A stretch of DNA of 64,000 nt. Source: Pomacea canaliculata (lineage: Eukaryota; Mollusca; Gastropoda; Architaenioglossa; Ampullariidae). The notes beneath the pieces are model-generated. The model had not been told where the DNA came from and did not search any database. It saw only the letters and a program-made list of their open reading frames with translations. The first letter of the stretch is position 1, and every line of letters begins with the position of its first letter. Positions 22,601 through 37,608 of this stretch are shown here, piece after piece. The translations under genes were made by a program, and so were the position numbers. The DNA lies in the NCBI RefSeq assembly GCF_003073045.1, contig NC_037590.1, positions 19,114,208 through 19,178,207 of the forward strand, given 5' to 3'.

Positions 22601-24699
22601 TCAGTTTGGAGAAAACTTTTTTTGGAATATCTTCAGATGAAATATGAAACAGAAGGAAACAAATAAAAAAATAAAGGCGGTCATGGAATCGATATCTAAT
22701 ATCTGTAGCTGCCAGCAAAGCACAGGGAACACGAGCATCAGCGCCTGGTGGGCGTGCACTGCCCGAGACACTTGACTGCACGTGAAGCTCGTGGACGAGA
22801 TTTCATTAGATGCGACTTGTTGACAGAACGCCGTGACTCGCGCCCCAGGCTATGCTCGGCTCGCTTCTTAGACAGTTTTTTTTCTTCTTAGACTGCCTCT
22901 TCGTCTGCAGACGACCAAACACACCTTAGCATGGGGTTGAAATATTGCTATAATATGTCAAACCCTAGGAGCGGGATGTCAGGAACCTCTTGTCAACAGG
23001 CCTGGCAGTGAGCTTGTCTGAATCTTTGTGCTGTCTTCTGATCGAAGTGCTCTCTACTCTTCAGCTCTCATGAACCTATCACCTTCTATTTCGAAATGCA
23101 GCTTACAGGAAATGGTCTCAGAAGATCGTAATGTAAAGGGGTTGAGGGGGGGTTTATGATAAAATCTTCGATTTAAATAATAAAAAAATAAATTATAAAA
23201 ATAAATAAAAATGTTATTAAAACTTGTGAGTGATTTTATACAGTTGCTTAACATATATTTGAAGACATCTTAGTGTCTGTCACAGTTTGAACATAAATGC
23301 TGAACACATCAGTGATGGAACATCGTCGGCAAGAAAAATATTCGAGTCGTATACGCTGATGTAATCCTAGTTGTAAGCCAGCATGTCCTCATAACGAGCA
23401 AGAAGCAACGGGTATTAAGACGCTTCAGACCTCCACATTGACCGAAATATCGACCTTGCCCCCAAAACTGTCTAACATCTTATTCTCTGTCTTTCTGTCT
23501 GTTTGTCTGTCTACCTGACACTGTCTGTCCGCCTGCTTGCCTGCCTAATTGCAGGCTTGTGATGAATCGGTCGTCGGTCGGTCTGCATGCCGGTCTGTCT
23601 AAATTATGGGCTGCGAGGTCGATTGGTGATTATAGCGATTGTTGCTAAGACAGTGAGGATCATCTGTCATGGGTCAAGATCTTGCCCAGGGGGAGTCATT
23701 TCTTTGTGGATGTGGCACCTGTTTACAGGGTGGGATAGACATCCTTGTAGGATTCTTTGAGGGAACTCCGGCTTCCTCCACCTTGTCTTACCCTCTTCCA
23801 TACTCCCCCACCACGGAAAAATCATTTCATCTTCTACCTAGAGAAAATTTACTACGAGATGAAAGTACTTTCCCTCCTAAGTGTGCATCAGACTAAGGAG
23901 CCTCTAGGGTGACCGCATCTTTTCAGGCCAGTTCCTCTTTGATTGTGAAGCAGTGACATGATACTGTAAGTTTGACCCTTTGGTCTATATTTGTTAAACC
24001 AGTTGTTTGGCTTATTCTCTCTCCGTGTCCCCTTCCTTTCCCAGTAAAATAAGATTTTGTCATGAAATCAATCTTATAATAAAATTACATTGTTTGATAA
24101 CATAACTTAAAACTTTGGGAAAAGTGTAACATTTTGAATTGTGTTTATTAAAGTAAGACATTTTAAAAAATTTTTAATTCTCGAGGGAATGTGAGGGCGG
24201 ATAGAATGTTAACCAAAAGTGTGGAGGGGAGTGTGAACTGGTAACTTGTGAGGGTGCTGGCATCGAGCACAGACCTCAGCTGAACACGAGGGTCAGCAAT
24301 GAAAGGTGCACAGAACAACGGAAGTTCTGGCACCTGTGGCTGGCACCAAAATCAATCAAACTTTGGGGGTGGGGCTCGTCACAACGACAGCTCGCAAGTA
24401 TCGATACCGGCGTCCCTCCCCAACACCACCACCATCATCTCCCCCATCTTTCTCTCCGTCAGACACTGAACACAGTCCTGGCGCACGCTCACATTCACGC
24501 ACGCGCGCACGCGAACGCTGCGACAGCAAGAGACAGGAGCAAACTACAGTCTCACGCGCTCAGGGGCACAGACACGCGCGATCTCGTGGAAGCGAACTCC
24601 GTGGCAGGAGAGCGTGCCTTGGTGAGGTAACTCGTGCAAGCGCTTTTTGTGTGTTTCTATGGTACGCAAAATCTGTCACGATGATCTCCCTTTAACGCG

Positions 24700-24894
24700 T
24701 TCGGACATCCAACAGACTCGTCTGGAACATTTTTTTTTTTAAAGTTGCCAGTCAAGAGACCGAAAGCTGATTGTTCTGGCACAGTTTAGTGTGAGTGGCT
24801 CAGGGGGAAACTGACCCTGACTTCAGGAGCAAGACGACTGGATTTCGTGCTGGTCTGTCGATGGAAACAAGATGGAACGCTTTCTTCATCCTAG
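24700..24894 (+). promoter_or_regulatory. Candidate 5' exon of receptor A
   Basis: A GC-richer patch (24.4-24.9 kb) ends in a strong CTAG|GTAAGC donor at 24894. An ATG at 24861 opens METRWNAFFIL. The next good acceptor in front of the receptor signal peptide is at 27359. Spliced there, this ATG would be a short upstream reading frame ending in the leader. The link is inference from splice signals only, and the left edge is a guess. Confidence 0.35.
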
Positions 24895-27358
24895 GTAAGC
24901 GATGTTAACTTGGCTATACGTGTTTACTTTCTTCACTTTAAGCACATGATCGAAATTCCTTGTGATGCTTGGGAATCATGATGTAATCAAAACTCTTTTG
25001 AGCTGTTGTATCGATACACTAGTGCTACCATTGCTTTAAGCATAACAGTAAACTGTATCATTGTTATATTCTGCACACGGCCAGTATTACAGTATTACAA
25101 GTAGCTTGAAATCATTTTCCAGATGTAAAGAAGAAAGTTGAAGTGTTATATTACTCGATGTTGCCGCAGAGTTCATTCCATTAGGTTCTGAGATTTTCCA
25201 AGACTAACAAGTTATCTCGCTTTATTGCTCATCTGTCGTTGGACTATCATTATAAACATTACTGTATATACTTCGGGCTTTTGAGATAGTGACTTTCAGT
25301 CCCTGTTGTAGTCAAGAAAGTTTAGTTAGTACAACTATTACGTCATCGAAAGATACCCCGCACAGTGCATGTTAGTGCAACAACACTCAGACATGCTGGC
25401 TGGAGGCCAAGGGTCGGGTGCTCAGACGCTCCTAGCCTGTCACCTGTGTGGCTAGAGCCTATCAGTCAGCTAAAACACTTGTGAAATATAAAAAAACTGG
25501 TAATCTGACAGCTGTGTGTTAGCTACCAAGCTTAGCTACAGGGTACTGTGCATCTGGACTCATGAGAGAGAAGCAGGTGGAAGATGCATTGCTATACGGT
25601 CGTATGTAAGTGCGTGTGTATGTATACGTCTGCGCATTTTTGTTAGACGTGAAATTAATTTTTTTTTCTAATGTGGAACAACATTTTCCACAATGGCTAA
25701 GGGGCGCAAGAAAAGAAAATGCTCAAAGTAATCATATACATTTCAGCTAATAATAAATTTCGTAGATATATTTTCCACGAAGAACAATATGTATGTCTTG
25801 ACATATGAATACAAAATGACCGATGTTTACAACAGTGGTAGTTAAAATTGCTCAGGCTTTGACACGATGTTCAAAAATGCAAAATCTCTTCACTGTTAAG
25901 TGAGTATTGATTAGACATGTCCACAGTATACTACAGGGACGAACTGAGAGTCTGTGGCATTGTCCTCAGGTTTAAAAGGTTTTCGATGTTGCGGCCGCAA
26001 CCTGTCACGATACTTAACAGGGTAGACGAGTACCGCCACACTCTGGTAGTCACCCTTCAAAATCGTGAGTGATAGCTCAAAACTATCTCTTCTTAGGTTA
26101 ATCTTCATAACTGAGTTCAACAAGAGAAACTACTCTCATGATGAGTCAAAAGTCTCTGGAGTCATCAGAGCTGGAGTATGATATTTGTGACGAGATTAAA
26201 TGGAAGGTGCTTGTATGTTTCTTCGTCCCTCTGTCCAGACCAGTTGCTCTTGTTTCCAAAAAATTCAGGAATCGGAAACTGTTCGTGAATAGTCCGCATA
26301 GCACTAGTCGTTTAAAGTACGAGGGGTGAAAAAGTTGTTAGAACAGCAAAGTCTGAACTTTGAAGGTTGGTTCGATATCCCAGTGACATAGCCTGCTTCA
26401 CCAAGTTGACCCAACGGTGGAACCTGACTGCCTAGAGGGCTGGAAAAGGAAACCAATCGAGGTAAGATAGATTACTAACATCTCATTTCCCAACGAAACT
26501 AAGGTCACTAGACTGCTATTGCCATTTTTCTTACCTTCGAAAGGAATCTTAAAGTGCAAAATCATTTTGCAAGCTGGAGAGTGGCTAGTCTAGCTGGGGG
26601 AGGATCTGGATACAACCCACACAAAAGGTTGTCCCCGAGGTATGTAAGACCTTTTACACCTCACTCCCTCAACGATCCTAAGGTCACGAGACTTCCTTGA
26701 CCTTTATTTTGCAAGTTGTTCTGTGCTATTAACTATGGAGCATTTCTAGGAATGAATACCGAAAGACTGCAGAACTTAAAGCAACAAACCAGAATACAAC
26801 TGAATTGTCATTTCTAGAAGACTGAAGCATCCATGACCAAACCCACATGGAATTGAAATGGTTTCTTTAGCTTTGTCTTGCCCTGGTTACAATTTATCCA
26901 AATATAAAAATGTCCATATATATCAAACGGCTTTAGTTTAAAAATAAATTTGACCTTTTTCATTATGTGTGTGGAATCCAGAGAATATTACATTTAAATT
27001 ATTATTTGATATTTTTTTTTATCCTCGTAGCGTAAACAAATATAGTTCAAAAGTATAAATTCAAAGAAAAGAGTTTGGAAAATGCTGGCCGTGTATTAAT
27101 TTTGAAAGTGTTTGTGTTTCGCAAAATTTACCGTTTTAAAGAGTTTTAAAAACTCTTGAGCTGACAGACCAAAAATAGAGACATATGCAGCCACTCATTA
27201 TCTTAATTCAGTGCTTGAAATGAAGCATCCACTTTGTTTAATCATTGTTCCCGCTAGAGGCAAAGAAGGATTAAAAGTTGTTAGTCATGAATATTTAATT
27301 ATCAGTGTTCTATAAACTTCAATGACTCACATTGGTTTCCTGCGTTCTCTGCGTGCAG

Positions 27359-27463
27359 TTCCAGTTCAACTTGAATGACTCTGCATGTGCTGAGCAGCTA
27401 TGGCTTTCCTATTAATTCTGTTCTATGTTGTCGACATCTGCGCATACAACATCCTGGGATCAA
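27359..27463 (+). CDS. Receptor A exon with signal peptide (coding from 27400)
   Basis: Acceptor TCTCTGCGTGCAG at 27358. An in-frame TGA precedes the ATG at 27400, so that Met is the start. Encodes [21 protein letters not shown], a good secretory signal, and ends TCAA|GTAAGA, phase 1, which matches exon 2. Confidence 0.75.
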
Positions 27464-30400
27464 GTAAGATATACCTCATTCCTTATCTTTAAGCCATGGG
27501 TTAAGGTATACAAGATATACAAACATGAAAATACGGTTCTAGCTCTAACTATGGTTCCTCGTTCTAAAAGGAGAACTCGTGAAGACAATTCTAATCCCAT
27601 TGCATTCAAACCTAAGTAGTAAATTGAAAATATTTTTCGATCATCAACAATTCCAGTCAGGTTATTATTTCAAGCAGTCCATATAAGTTCTATGTTTTAG
27701 CTCAAGGAAACTTTCGCTTGTTCTGACATCAATGTTTATTTTCCCTCGAGACTTAAATGTCCGACATGAGCAAATGTTGTGAATGTCCCTACAGACGACA
27801 AGAACATCGTCTGTGTCTCAGGTCTGTTGTGATGGTCGGGTGGTCCTGCTGTAGCTTGTTAGTCATCGTCTGTTTGTTCAAGCCATGACACACGTTCCCA
27901 GTGGCTGCCAAAATATTTGTCCCTAAGCTTCTCTATCGCCGCTTACACTTTGTCAGATTTTCTTAGAATACAAAAATATTTTCAGTGCAAGCTAATGTGT
28001 TTTATGAGTTTGATCGTCTGCGGAATATTGCTCTGTGAAAGGAAATGGTCCGGCATTTGATTAAAATGTACAGTCTTTAATTCCTAGGAGAAATTAAAAC
28101 ATTTGAAAAAAATGCTTTGTATAATATATTTATAGATAATTTCTTTTAAAGAAGCAAATTGTTCTAAAAAGAATTTTATAGAAACACACTCACGCGCACC
28201 ATCGGAAATTACTCCCAACTTGGTTACAATTTGTTTCTTTTTCAAATTAAGTTCTCAGATGCTCGCTTACTGGAATAAAACCGGCAACCTGGGTAGAATG
28301 GGTTACTAATCTTTAAGCTGCTTGTCCTGCTTAGTTTGTTTGAGCATTTTTTATCTGTTTATTTTTATCCGAATTTAATTTTGACAACCGGTTTTCCATG
28401 CTGGAAAAAAATCAGATAATTTCATTTCCCTCTCCTCCACAAACCTAATCTAACATTGCATTCATCGAATTGATATTACTGCTGCTACAGGCACCAAGAT
28501 GACATCATCAGTCCTGAACCTTTTCTCGTTACCTTAAATCCAAAATAAATACTGAACTCGATAATGGAATTTTGACATCCCCCGTATTCTTCCCTCAAAT
28601 GAAACATCTTTGCTTGCTTATGTCGCTATATTTTACCAGGAATTATTTCCGCAAAGCTCTGGTGTGATGGTGATTCAGTTGTCAGGACATCTTCTATTGA
28701 CTTCGGCTTGTTCCCAACCGCACTACCAATAAAACTCATGTGAACGAGAGCTGAGGGATGTCCGATCGCGTGCCGACTGTGATGAGAGGACACAGACCAG
28801 GGCAAACAAAGGTTGCCCAGCCAACAAGAGGTGCCAGTTGTATTAATGCCTTTATTGCGGTCGTTCCGGTTAGCCAATCCAGTCTGGGAGGCGGATAAAT
28901 GGGGTATCTTTCCACCAGAAGAATAATATTTTTACACTTAAGAAGTCTGTCTTCGTTTGCCAAGTGGTTAGTGTTTTGTGTCTGCTACCTCTGTCAATAA
29001 GGCTTGCAAGACCAAGGACACCATTGGAAGCTAGATGTCCTTTTGAAGTGAAACAGAGAAACTCTAAAATATTTTTTATGTATAGCATTTAGAGGATCAT
29101 TAAATTATTAGAATCTGTAATAAAAAAATAGAAACAGTAATATAACTAAAAATATCAGAAGCTCAGTAATCTCAGGGAAAAAGATAAAGTAATTTGCTTC
29201 AAGCTCAATGGCGCCGGATCAATTCTCGTTTACTGACTGTAATTCCAGAAAGCTCTGAGGCAGCAAAATTATTCTATTTCAGTTCCTAGAAGGAGAATTT
29301 CTTGTCTTGATTAGTAATTTTGCTCTTCCTTTTATTGAACAAATAACAACGAGCTTCAATGGTGAGCTTCGGTGATAAGCTTCAGTAATGAAACTTCAAT
29401 GAGCTTCAATGCTCAGATGTTTTTATCAAGCTGTGTGTTGGCGTTTTTGGCATTTATGTTTCATTAATATCTGATATAAGTCTGTAAACAATATATAGAA
29501 AATTTAAGTCGATTCAGGTTTGACTCGTGCGTATGTGAAACTGTTGTGTCTGTGTGTATGTACGGGAGTGCTCTTGTACTTCATCAGGAGTTCCAGAGTG
29601 TCTTTTGCATTTCCAGAAAGGTGTAATCTATAATGAAATTTCGCTCTGCCAGCAGAGAAAAAATATTGAATTTGGTCTTTGTTCTTTCAAGTGCTCTGTA
29701 TTTTCTTTGAACCACTGGGGATGACATGAGCATGAGAACGCCATCTCCAATGTGCGAAATATTTTAAGAGGGTGTTCAGCCTATTGATGAGCTTGGTTGT
29801 GGTTCAAAATCCCCTCTCCCTCTACCAACCCACCCCTTAGATTTTAAGAGAAAAGGGTTCCTGATTATATCTGGGAAGATAAAGTAGCAAACCGATAAGA
29901 ATAAGATAAGCCTTCGCAAAACGCTTCTTCGAAAGGGTATACCGCTTACTTCCACTGTTTCTATGGTCAGAAGGCTCTGACTTTTCCAGAAACGGTCGGG
30001 AGTAAGAAGTCATTGAGTCGTACTACTCGTCCAGATCCACATCATGTGTGTCTGTCGTCTACATTGTTACCGAACCTAGCGGCTAGAGCATATTCTGAAA
30101 GAATATACATTTTGTGGTTTAGTTGAAAGTTAGGGAGTTGGCAATAGTTTTAGATATCAATGTTCAGTCCAACGGATTGTGATATGACGAGAAGATCAAA
30201 GTAAAGATGATGAGTGGGTCGTCGGTCGGATGATGACAACATTCCTCACATCTTGCAGTCGTTATAGAGGCGGTGGTCATCAGATAACAAACTTTGATGA
30301 TGAAGCCTATATGTCTCGTAATATCAATCTTTTGTTTGATTGTTCGAGCTTATTTTTTTTATTTAGTTTAAAATAGGGAATCAGTTATTATTTTATTTTG

Positions 30401-33400
30401 ACTTGTCTTTAATGTCTTGGATATATGAGGCTGTCAATCTATCAACATTCGTCAGAAGTTTGATGGCGGTAAACCCTGTTTACTGGAACTGTTGTTCAAA
30501 TACACTTTTTTGTGCAACTCCTACATCTCTGTCTGCGATGTTCCTTTCAAGATACCGCAGTCGTAATTAATTTACGAATATTATTCGGCGGCATTCGTGT
30601 AACATCAAGCAAATTTAAGGGAAAAAGTTTCATGTTATAAATAGACAGGTACAAGGGTGCATATCTACTTGTGTACGCACATTTGTCACTCGCTTCATCC
30701 GCTGTTTCTGCCTGTCTTGACACGAAAATAAATCAGAGCTGTGAGGGCAAAGGTCATCGCAAGCTCACGACCAGCGCTTGAACCGCTCTTCGATCCAAGA
30801 CGAGTCGTACATTCTGAGATTAGGTCAACAGCTTTGTGTATGGTGTCACGAGTACAAAGAACGCTTTTACACCTCCACGCACTCGATCACAGAAAGAATT
30901 TCCGGCCTCCATGCCAGACTGCTACGAACATGCGCAATACTTATCTCGAAAGTAACATTAATTATATTGCAAAGTTCTGTGTTCTTTCTAGAAACATATA
31001 ATCGACCGTCGTGTTATTATTTCGACTTATATTTCTACTTATATTTTGATATCCGCGGATATCACAACATATTCGAAGGTTGAAAACATGTAGGTTAATT
31101 TTATTTTTGTTTTTATTTATGATAGTATTAGCCTCTAGTTTTATAGTATTGCTATCAAATAAATCAAGTTAACTGTTACTAAAATAAACACAGTTTTTTA
31201 GGGAGGTAACCGAAAGAAATATCTTACAATGACAGACGATTCGAGTCACTTTCAAGAACACAAAATACATCGAAAGCTAAAACTTTCCAAAAGTTTGATA
31301 GTTTTGGATAATGTGTTCAGTCTACACCGATTACATGGCATGAAGAGTAAAGACTTTACAGCTGGGAAATGAGAAAAAGATTGCTCTACTTGACACGTTC
31401 TCGTTAACTGAATGCCTTTCTGTTCGTAAAAGTTTTATTACTTGGTTATCCTCCTTCCTGATGTAAATGGGAAGCGTCTGAAAAGAGAGTTTCAATCGAA
31501 TCACTATGTGCTCAACTGGAGCCCAAACATCCCTAAAGAATTTAAGAGCTTCAGTTCAGATTGGGACCGGATGTCTCTTCCTTCTCTCGCTTCCTCTTCA
31601 GCAGTAGACTGCCATCCCCCCCAACTGCGAAAGCAGATTGTATTTTCGTCGATCTCAACAGTGCTAAGATAGAAAAGGACCTGTCAATTGGATGAGCTGA
31701 ACCTAGGAGCCAAGGCTCTTATTTTCTCTCCCTTTTTTTTTTCTTGGCACACCGTCCCGGGCTGTCCTTTCGATCGTAACCCTTGTTGGTGCCAGGATGA
31801 ACTGGAATGAAGTCTGACCACCAAGTTCTTCAGTTCGGTGCAGTGCTCTCCAAGAGCCGCCATTATTGGCCCCGGCGTCCTGCCTCTTCAACCAGAGCTT
31901 TGTAAGAATTTATGGAGCGCGTGTAACAGCTTGCTAGCAGCTCTTTGTCTCGCAGTGTCGGGCTTGACTTCTGTTCGGCATTTAGAGAATAGCTCAGTGT
32001 TGACTTTCATTTTTTCTTGAATGTTTTCCACAACGCTATCACCTTGAGAAACACTCCAGCCTGTTCTGGTAGAGCACCGCTAGAACGAAAGCATCTCGGC
32101 AAAGTAAGCAAAGAGGGGGTAATGAAATCGAACGAAAGTTTGCCCAAAACCCATGGCTGGAGGGTCAGGCCAATCTTCTTTGTCCTTGCACTCCTTCTGG
32201 CCTGCGGACTGAAAGGGAATGCAAACTGGGCGGCCGTCAGAACCTCCAGCAATCTGATTTCATTTCCGCCGCCAATTGAAAGCGGAAGCAGCGACTCCAG
32301 TCCTTCCACCCTGTCAACACAGGTGATTGCGGAAGAGTTGACTTGGTGTCACGCAGGATACCCGAGTCCGACTCCTTGAAGAGCCCTCAGACACTTTCAC
32401 CCCGGCAACTGGGAGGGAAAGGGAGAGGACAAGGGAGAAAACGGGGGAAAGATTATCGCCCATTAGTGGCTGGCTACACCGAGCAGATACTGATGTTAAA
32501 ATTTCAAATTCGCAATACTTTCTTTCATACAAAAGTTGTTATTCTTTGACCATACCGCAGCTCGGGAGGTGGAAGTGTTAGATTAAGTAAGCGTCGCCTT
32601 TACTGAAAAATATCTGATAATTAAAAGTTTCTAGTTATTTTTAGTGCAAGATGTCGGTCACTCAGACGCTGAAGAAAGAAAATGTGATAATGTGAGAACT
32701 GGCAGCTGTGCCAGACACGGAGCAGCTCTTGAGTACAAAACCTACCCAAGTCATAGTGGGTCCAAAAATCCCCGAAATCTTGGGCCTAGTCCCAGAAGAA
32801 TGTTACTGACATGTTAAAATCCAATGGCAATATCTTAGTTCTTAAAACTGCCACTGCGTGCGATTTTCATGTGCTTAGCAGGATTTTCTGTAATAGTAAG
32901 AAAGCTGTAGGTTTTTTTTATTCTCCTACAGCTCTTTCTCTCTCTCTCTCTCACACACACACTTTAATTCTCACTGTTCCGATTTCTGAAGAGAGATTTT
33001 TTCTTTAGCTTCTTCATACATCATATTTGCTAAAAATATTTAAATGTTAATGTAATAAACAATAATTTAAAACTACACTTTTGTTGTACGGCAGCTGCTT
33101 AAAATGCTTATAAAATGTTTAAATATCCACGCGGTCTCAACAATTTATGGCACTATAGCAGACTCCTTAAATTTCTGGTGAGTGAAAAAAATATCACAAA
33201 TTTTAAAAACGAGAATGCAAAAGGCTTAATCAGTGTATCGTTGTCGTCGTCATCGTCATCATCACCATCATCATCATCTCTCGGCAGTGCTAGGCTCCGA
33301 GATGGTGGAATGGAAAGAAAAGCGGCTGATCAAAGAAATGCTCAGCGCCTACGCCAAGGAAGGTACCCACGGCCGGCCTGTGGCCCACAACAACGACTAC

Positions 33401-36400
33401 CTGCTGGTGAACTTCTCGCTCTCGCTGATACAAATAATGGATGTGGACGAGAAGAACCAGATTCTCAAGACAAGCATCTGGTACCACTATGTAAGTGGCT
33501 ATAGGCGCCTGGTGACATTGTGTGAATGTTTATACATCGTTACTATTCTCTTAGAATTCTCTAGGATGTGGCGCGGCTTCTGTAAAGCTTATTTAATTGC
33601 TTTAATTGCTTTATAAGAAATGATTTTTATTTATAGGTATACAATAAATTGAAGTATTAAATTATTATTAAGTATTAAAAGAGATTATAATGTTTCTTTT
33701 GTCCACACAGGTACTAATTCTATAAAGTGTCGTACTCTTTCGTTCTCCCTCTCTCTCTTCCATTTATCTCCGTTTTTCTTTCCTTCTCTTTCTACAATAG
33801 CATAACATTTGAGTTAAATATCAAAGCTTTTAACAAATGGGAATGTTATTTTGGGGAACACTTCATACTGTAAATTAACTGGAGTTACAGCAGAGGCATT
33901 CAGAGGCCGCGGCGATCACGTCTTGCATGTAGGATGATCTATCTTGTAATCTCTGTCGGTAGATATCTTCTCATTTCTGCGCTTAGTAAATACAATCATC
34001 ACTAAAAGCTCTAGAATATTCTTTTAACCCTTTGTCCTTTCACTTTTAGAACAGTGTATAATAAGTCAAATTTTGGTCTGACATTTTATGTCACAAAACA
34101 GTGCTAATTTCATTTACATATCTAGTAGATGTACTGGAAGAAATGTGTTTATTGGTGTCGCTGATTGTAATGAAACCAAGGCCGTGTAAAAAAATTATAT
34201 GACATTTGAATGAGTTCAGATCTGGACGGACAGCTTCCTGACCTGGGATCCGACCCAGCATGACAATATTACAAGTGTTCGCATTCCTTCCGAAAGGATA
34301 TGGCTGCCAGACATTCAGCTCTACAACTTGTAAGTTTTATCTCATTTCTAGGGTTTGCCATTAAAAAGAAAACTTTTGATATTTTAGCTTCTCGTTTTAT
34401 TTTATCTTTCAACGACATCACTTAATATTCAACACATGTTACGATAAGTTTTTCCTAATTCATTTTAGTTTGTATATTTTTTTACCTGGGTTGGATCGAC
34501 AAACACAAATAATTATTCCTATGTAATTTACAATGTGAATGCAGAATTTAAAATCAGAACGCATAACTGATATAGTTGCTTTTTCCTATTAATAAATGCT
34601 GATTGAGGAAAAACTACAATTTAATGAAATATATCAAGTGTGGTATTGCCGAAGCGAGATAGATAATGCAAATAAACACAAAGAATCACGGGGGGAGGGG
34701 AGGAATGGTGTTATACGCCGAGCCAGCAACTAAAGCTAAATCCTGGGAAGACAGTCAGTCCTGTAACATGTGTTATAAGGCTCATTATAATCTTTGTGGT
34801 TCATAAGCATATTAATTAAATAAACCTATGTTATATTTAAAGAACACCATGGAGAAGGAGCTATTGTCTGGGGGTCAGTGCGGGTGACCTCAAACCAGAT
34901 CATTTATTTTTAGTCTTAACCTAGCGTGTGAGTGGAATACTTTTCTTGTAACCATATAAAACTGGTTTCGTATATCTACATGTAGTATTCTTGATACGGT
35001 AAACCACTTTCAAGTGATTGCTCCTACACTCACTAGGCGATGCAACCTTCTACGTTTTAATCGATAATACATAGACTGCCTGAATATACATTCAATAAAA
35101 TAATAAGAATACAAAAACCAATGTACAGCTACCACAATGGCCGCTATCAAACAAAGGAAAGTTATTTTCGATTATAATTAGAAATGAGCACTTGAACGTC
35201 CATGACCACTTTTCTAATAATCTCTAATATTTTTATGCCATTCTCTCGATCATTCCATTAAACCTTAAATCATCAACGCTGGTGATTGAGGGGCTAGTGG
35301 GGAAGAGGCTAAAAGAAGGGAGTAAAATCGACCCGCGCAAGTTTTTCCGAAGAAAACTTTGACAGGCCTTACCGATGACCCTAGCAACCCCTTCAGGGTC
35401 GTCCATGTCCTTATCGGCGAGAAGGCGCCAGGGGAGCTAAACCCTGCAGGCTGATGGCTGCCCGCTGTATCGTGCGGGTAAGAAGATAATTGAATCTGCC
35501 ACCCTCTTACTCTTTTACTTGTCGTGGACCCTCCCTCTACACCGCTCTAAGACCGGTCCCTGAGACTATAGATTTCCGATCACACCATCGCAGAAAATGT
35601 CGGGTACAGTTTTGCTCACTTCTTTGGGCCATCATTTTCAGATCTTGGAGGCTCGAAGGCTGTAAACCGAATTGAAATCCGGGGATTATTCATTTATATC
35701 TTTCCGCAGAAAGCTCGAGGCTCTATTACAACAGTACCGGCTCTTGACTTTGATTTTCGTCATCTTTATCAGGTTTGCTGGGCGAAATGTATTATTTATT
35801 TATTTCACTTCAGGCGCTCGTTTCACAGTCTGCCAGTTTCCTGCTGAGAATTCCCACGAGTCTTTTTTTTTTAAATTTAATTTTAAGATCCCAAAATTTG
35901 CAGAATTCGGTTAAGTAATATGCTTTTTAAAGTTTCTGTCTACAGCTTCATGAATAAAGAAAATCGTATCCTGCTTTCTATTTCTGTATTCCTATTTATA
36001 GGGCTATAGTATAAATTAATTTCTGTTTTTCACACGACTTTTACATCTATTTATTTTTGTGTACTTTAATTATTTAAAGTCATACAAATAAAAGTTTCTC
36101 AATTTCCATCACATCAAATTGGAGTAAAATGTAGACATTATTAGCGGTTACTAATTTTTAACTACTTTGTCAAACTTTGTCAGCCTACTGAACTAATGAT
36201 TTCAACCGAATGGATGATCCTGAGTTTTCTTTTTTCATTTTGTATAAAGGATAACGAGAGAGGCTAAGCAACATAATATGAATGATGGTTTCAATAGTTT
36301 GTTAACCTCTCAGTGGATCCTCCATGCGAGTACCAGTGGGTGGGCTCAACGGGCAAAAATTGTAATTAAATAAATAAATTAATAAACGTGCAGCATGTTT

Positions 36401-37570
36401 CATACATTGAAATCTGTTTGAGTCCATGTTATTCAAGTTATTTTGTGCTTTATCCATGATTGCCTATTTTTCCTCCATTTCTATACGTCTATCGATCCTG
36501 TAGTATTTTTGTCCAGAAATCAAATAGAGAAGGGGAAGAACTCCAAATCGTGTACGAGGGTTGCGTCTCCTTTGCGCTTTACCCGGCTGCTTGAGGTTTG
36601 ACAAAAAGCAAAAATGTTGTCTTCTCCGATTACCCGTCGCTGAGTCGATGCGATTAGTTTGGTTGTTTCCTGCCCTAGCGGGGAAGTGGTGCACTGTGCC
36701 AACACATCAGTCAGAATTTGGCGGCCTCGTTAGTTTGACTTGCGGGCTAATTGAGTTTGTGGCCGCGATGTGGACATCACTTAAGGTCTGCTGGACGGCT
36801 GTGTCAGTCGCGCGCCCTCTCGTCAGCGGCAGCCATTTTGGAAGTTTTGTTTTTTCTCATGACGTCATCCTCTGCCTCACTGTGTCCTCTCATTTTCTTG
36901 TCCTTCATTGTATCCTTGCTGTGTCCTTCTGAGATATTATCATGTCCTGGGCTGTCTCTTTTGAAGTCACAGACTGTATCCTGTTGTTGTTGTGTGTCTC
37001 TTGGCGCCTGTGGAAAGTTTCAAAGGTGTCGACGATAAGAGGATACCGCAAGCTTCTTTGAAGTGAGGAAATGCTCTACACAAATCGTGTTGTTATTTTA
37101 TAAAATTTTTCTAGAAAATACTCTTTGAAATCGAGTCTTTTACTTAGTGTCGAACGGTTTGCAGTTACATTTAAAAGAAGATGAAAAGACAAGATTTTTT
37201 TTAAGGAAAAAAGCTTTGAGCAACGTTCCAGACCTTTAGGCTAGATACCATTAGACTTCTTTCTTTGCCTTTAATTAACTTGTCTGGTGACACTCTGGGT
37301 CAGGTCAAGCGTATCTTCGATTTTTGTTTTCTCTTTTTAAGCTTTGATTTAACTCTCCTGACAACGGATAAAGACTTAAAAGACAAAACTTCTCCATGTA
37401 TAAAGTCCTCATGACCTTAGGATTTACCATTTAGACAGACGCAACTGTAAGCGCTCTTATAAATATTCTCACACGTCTGAGATGTTATTGCATTTACATA
37501 CCTAGGATAAATTAATCTTTAAACGAAAGGTCTTCATTTACTACATTTTAAAAAGCCTAAGTTTTTCATT

Positions 37571-37608
<38 letters not shown>

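Larger units (their letters stand above)
13155..24700. other. Intergenic region, no gene recognised
   Basis: About 11.5 kb with no coding homology I recognise. The start presumably holds the promoter of the minus-strand propeller-globin gene (13.16-13.5 kb). The rest is AT-rich with poly-T tracts, a CTG/ATG repeat (16.5 kb) and TC/AC runs (19.6 kb). Short frames at 15.29-15.50, 17.89-18.19 and 19.90-20.15 kb lack recognisable domains. Confidence 0.55.

Noticed and set aside
24306-24695. 129-codon Arg/Ser/Pro-rich frame
   Set aside because: Low-complexity translation of a GC-rich patch that looks more like promoter or 5'UTR.
32017-32379. 120-codon frame with a signal-like stretch ([19 protein letters not shown]) upstream of receptor A
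   Set aside because: Its donor CAG|GTGATT is phase 0 and does not fit exon 2, which needs phase 1. The 27400 exon has a matching phase and a stronger donor.
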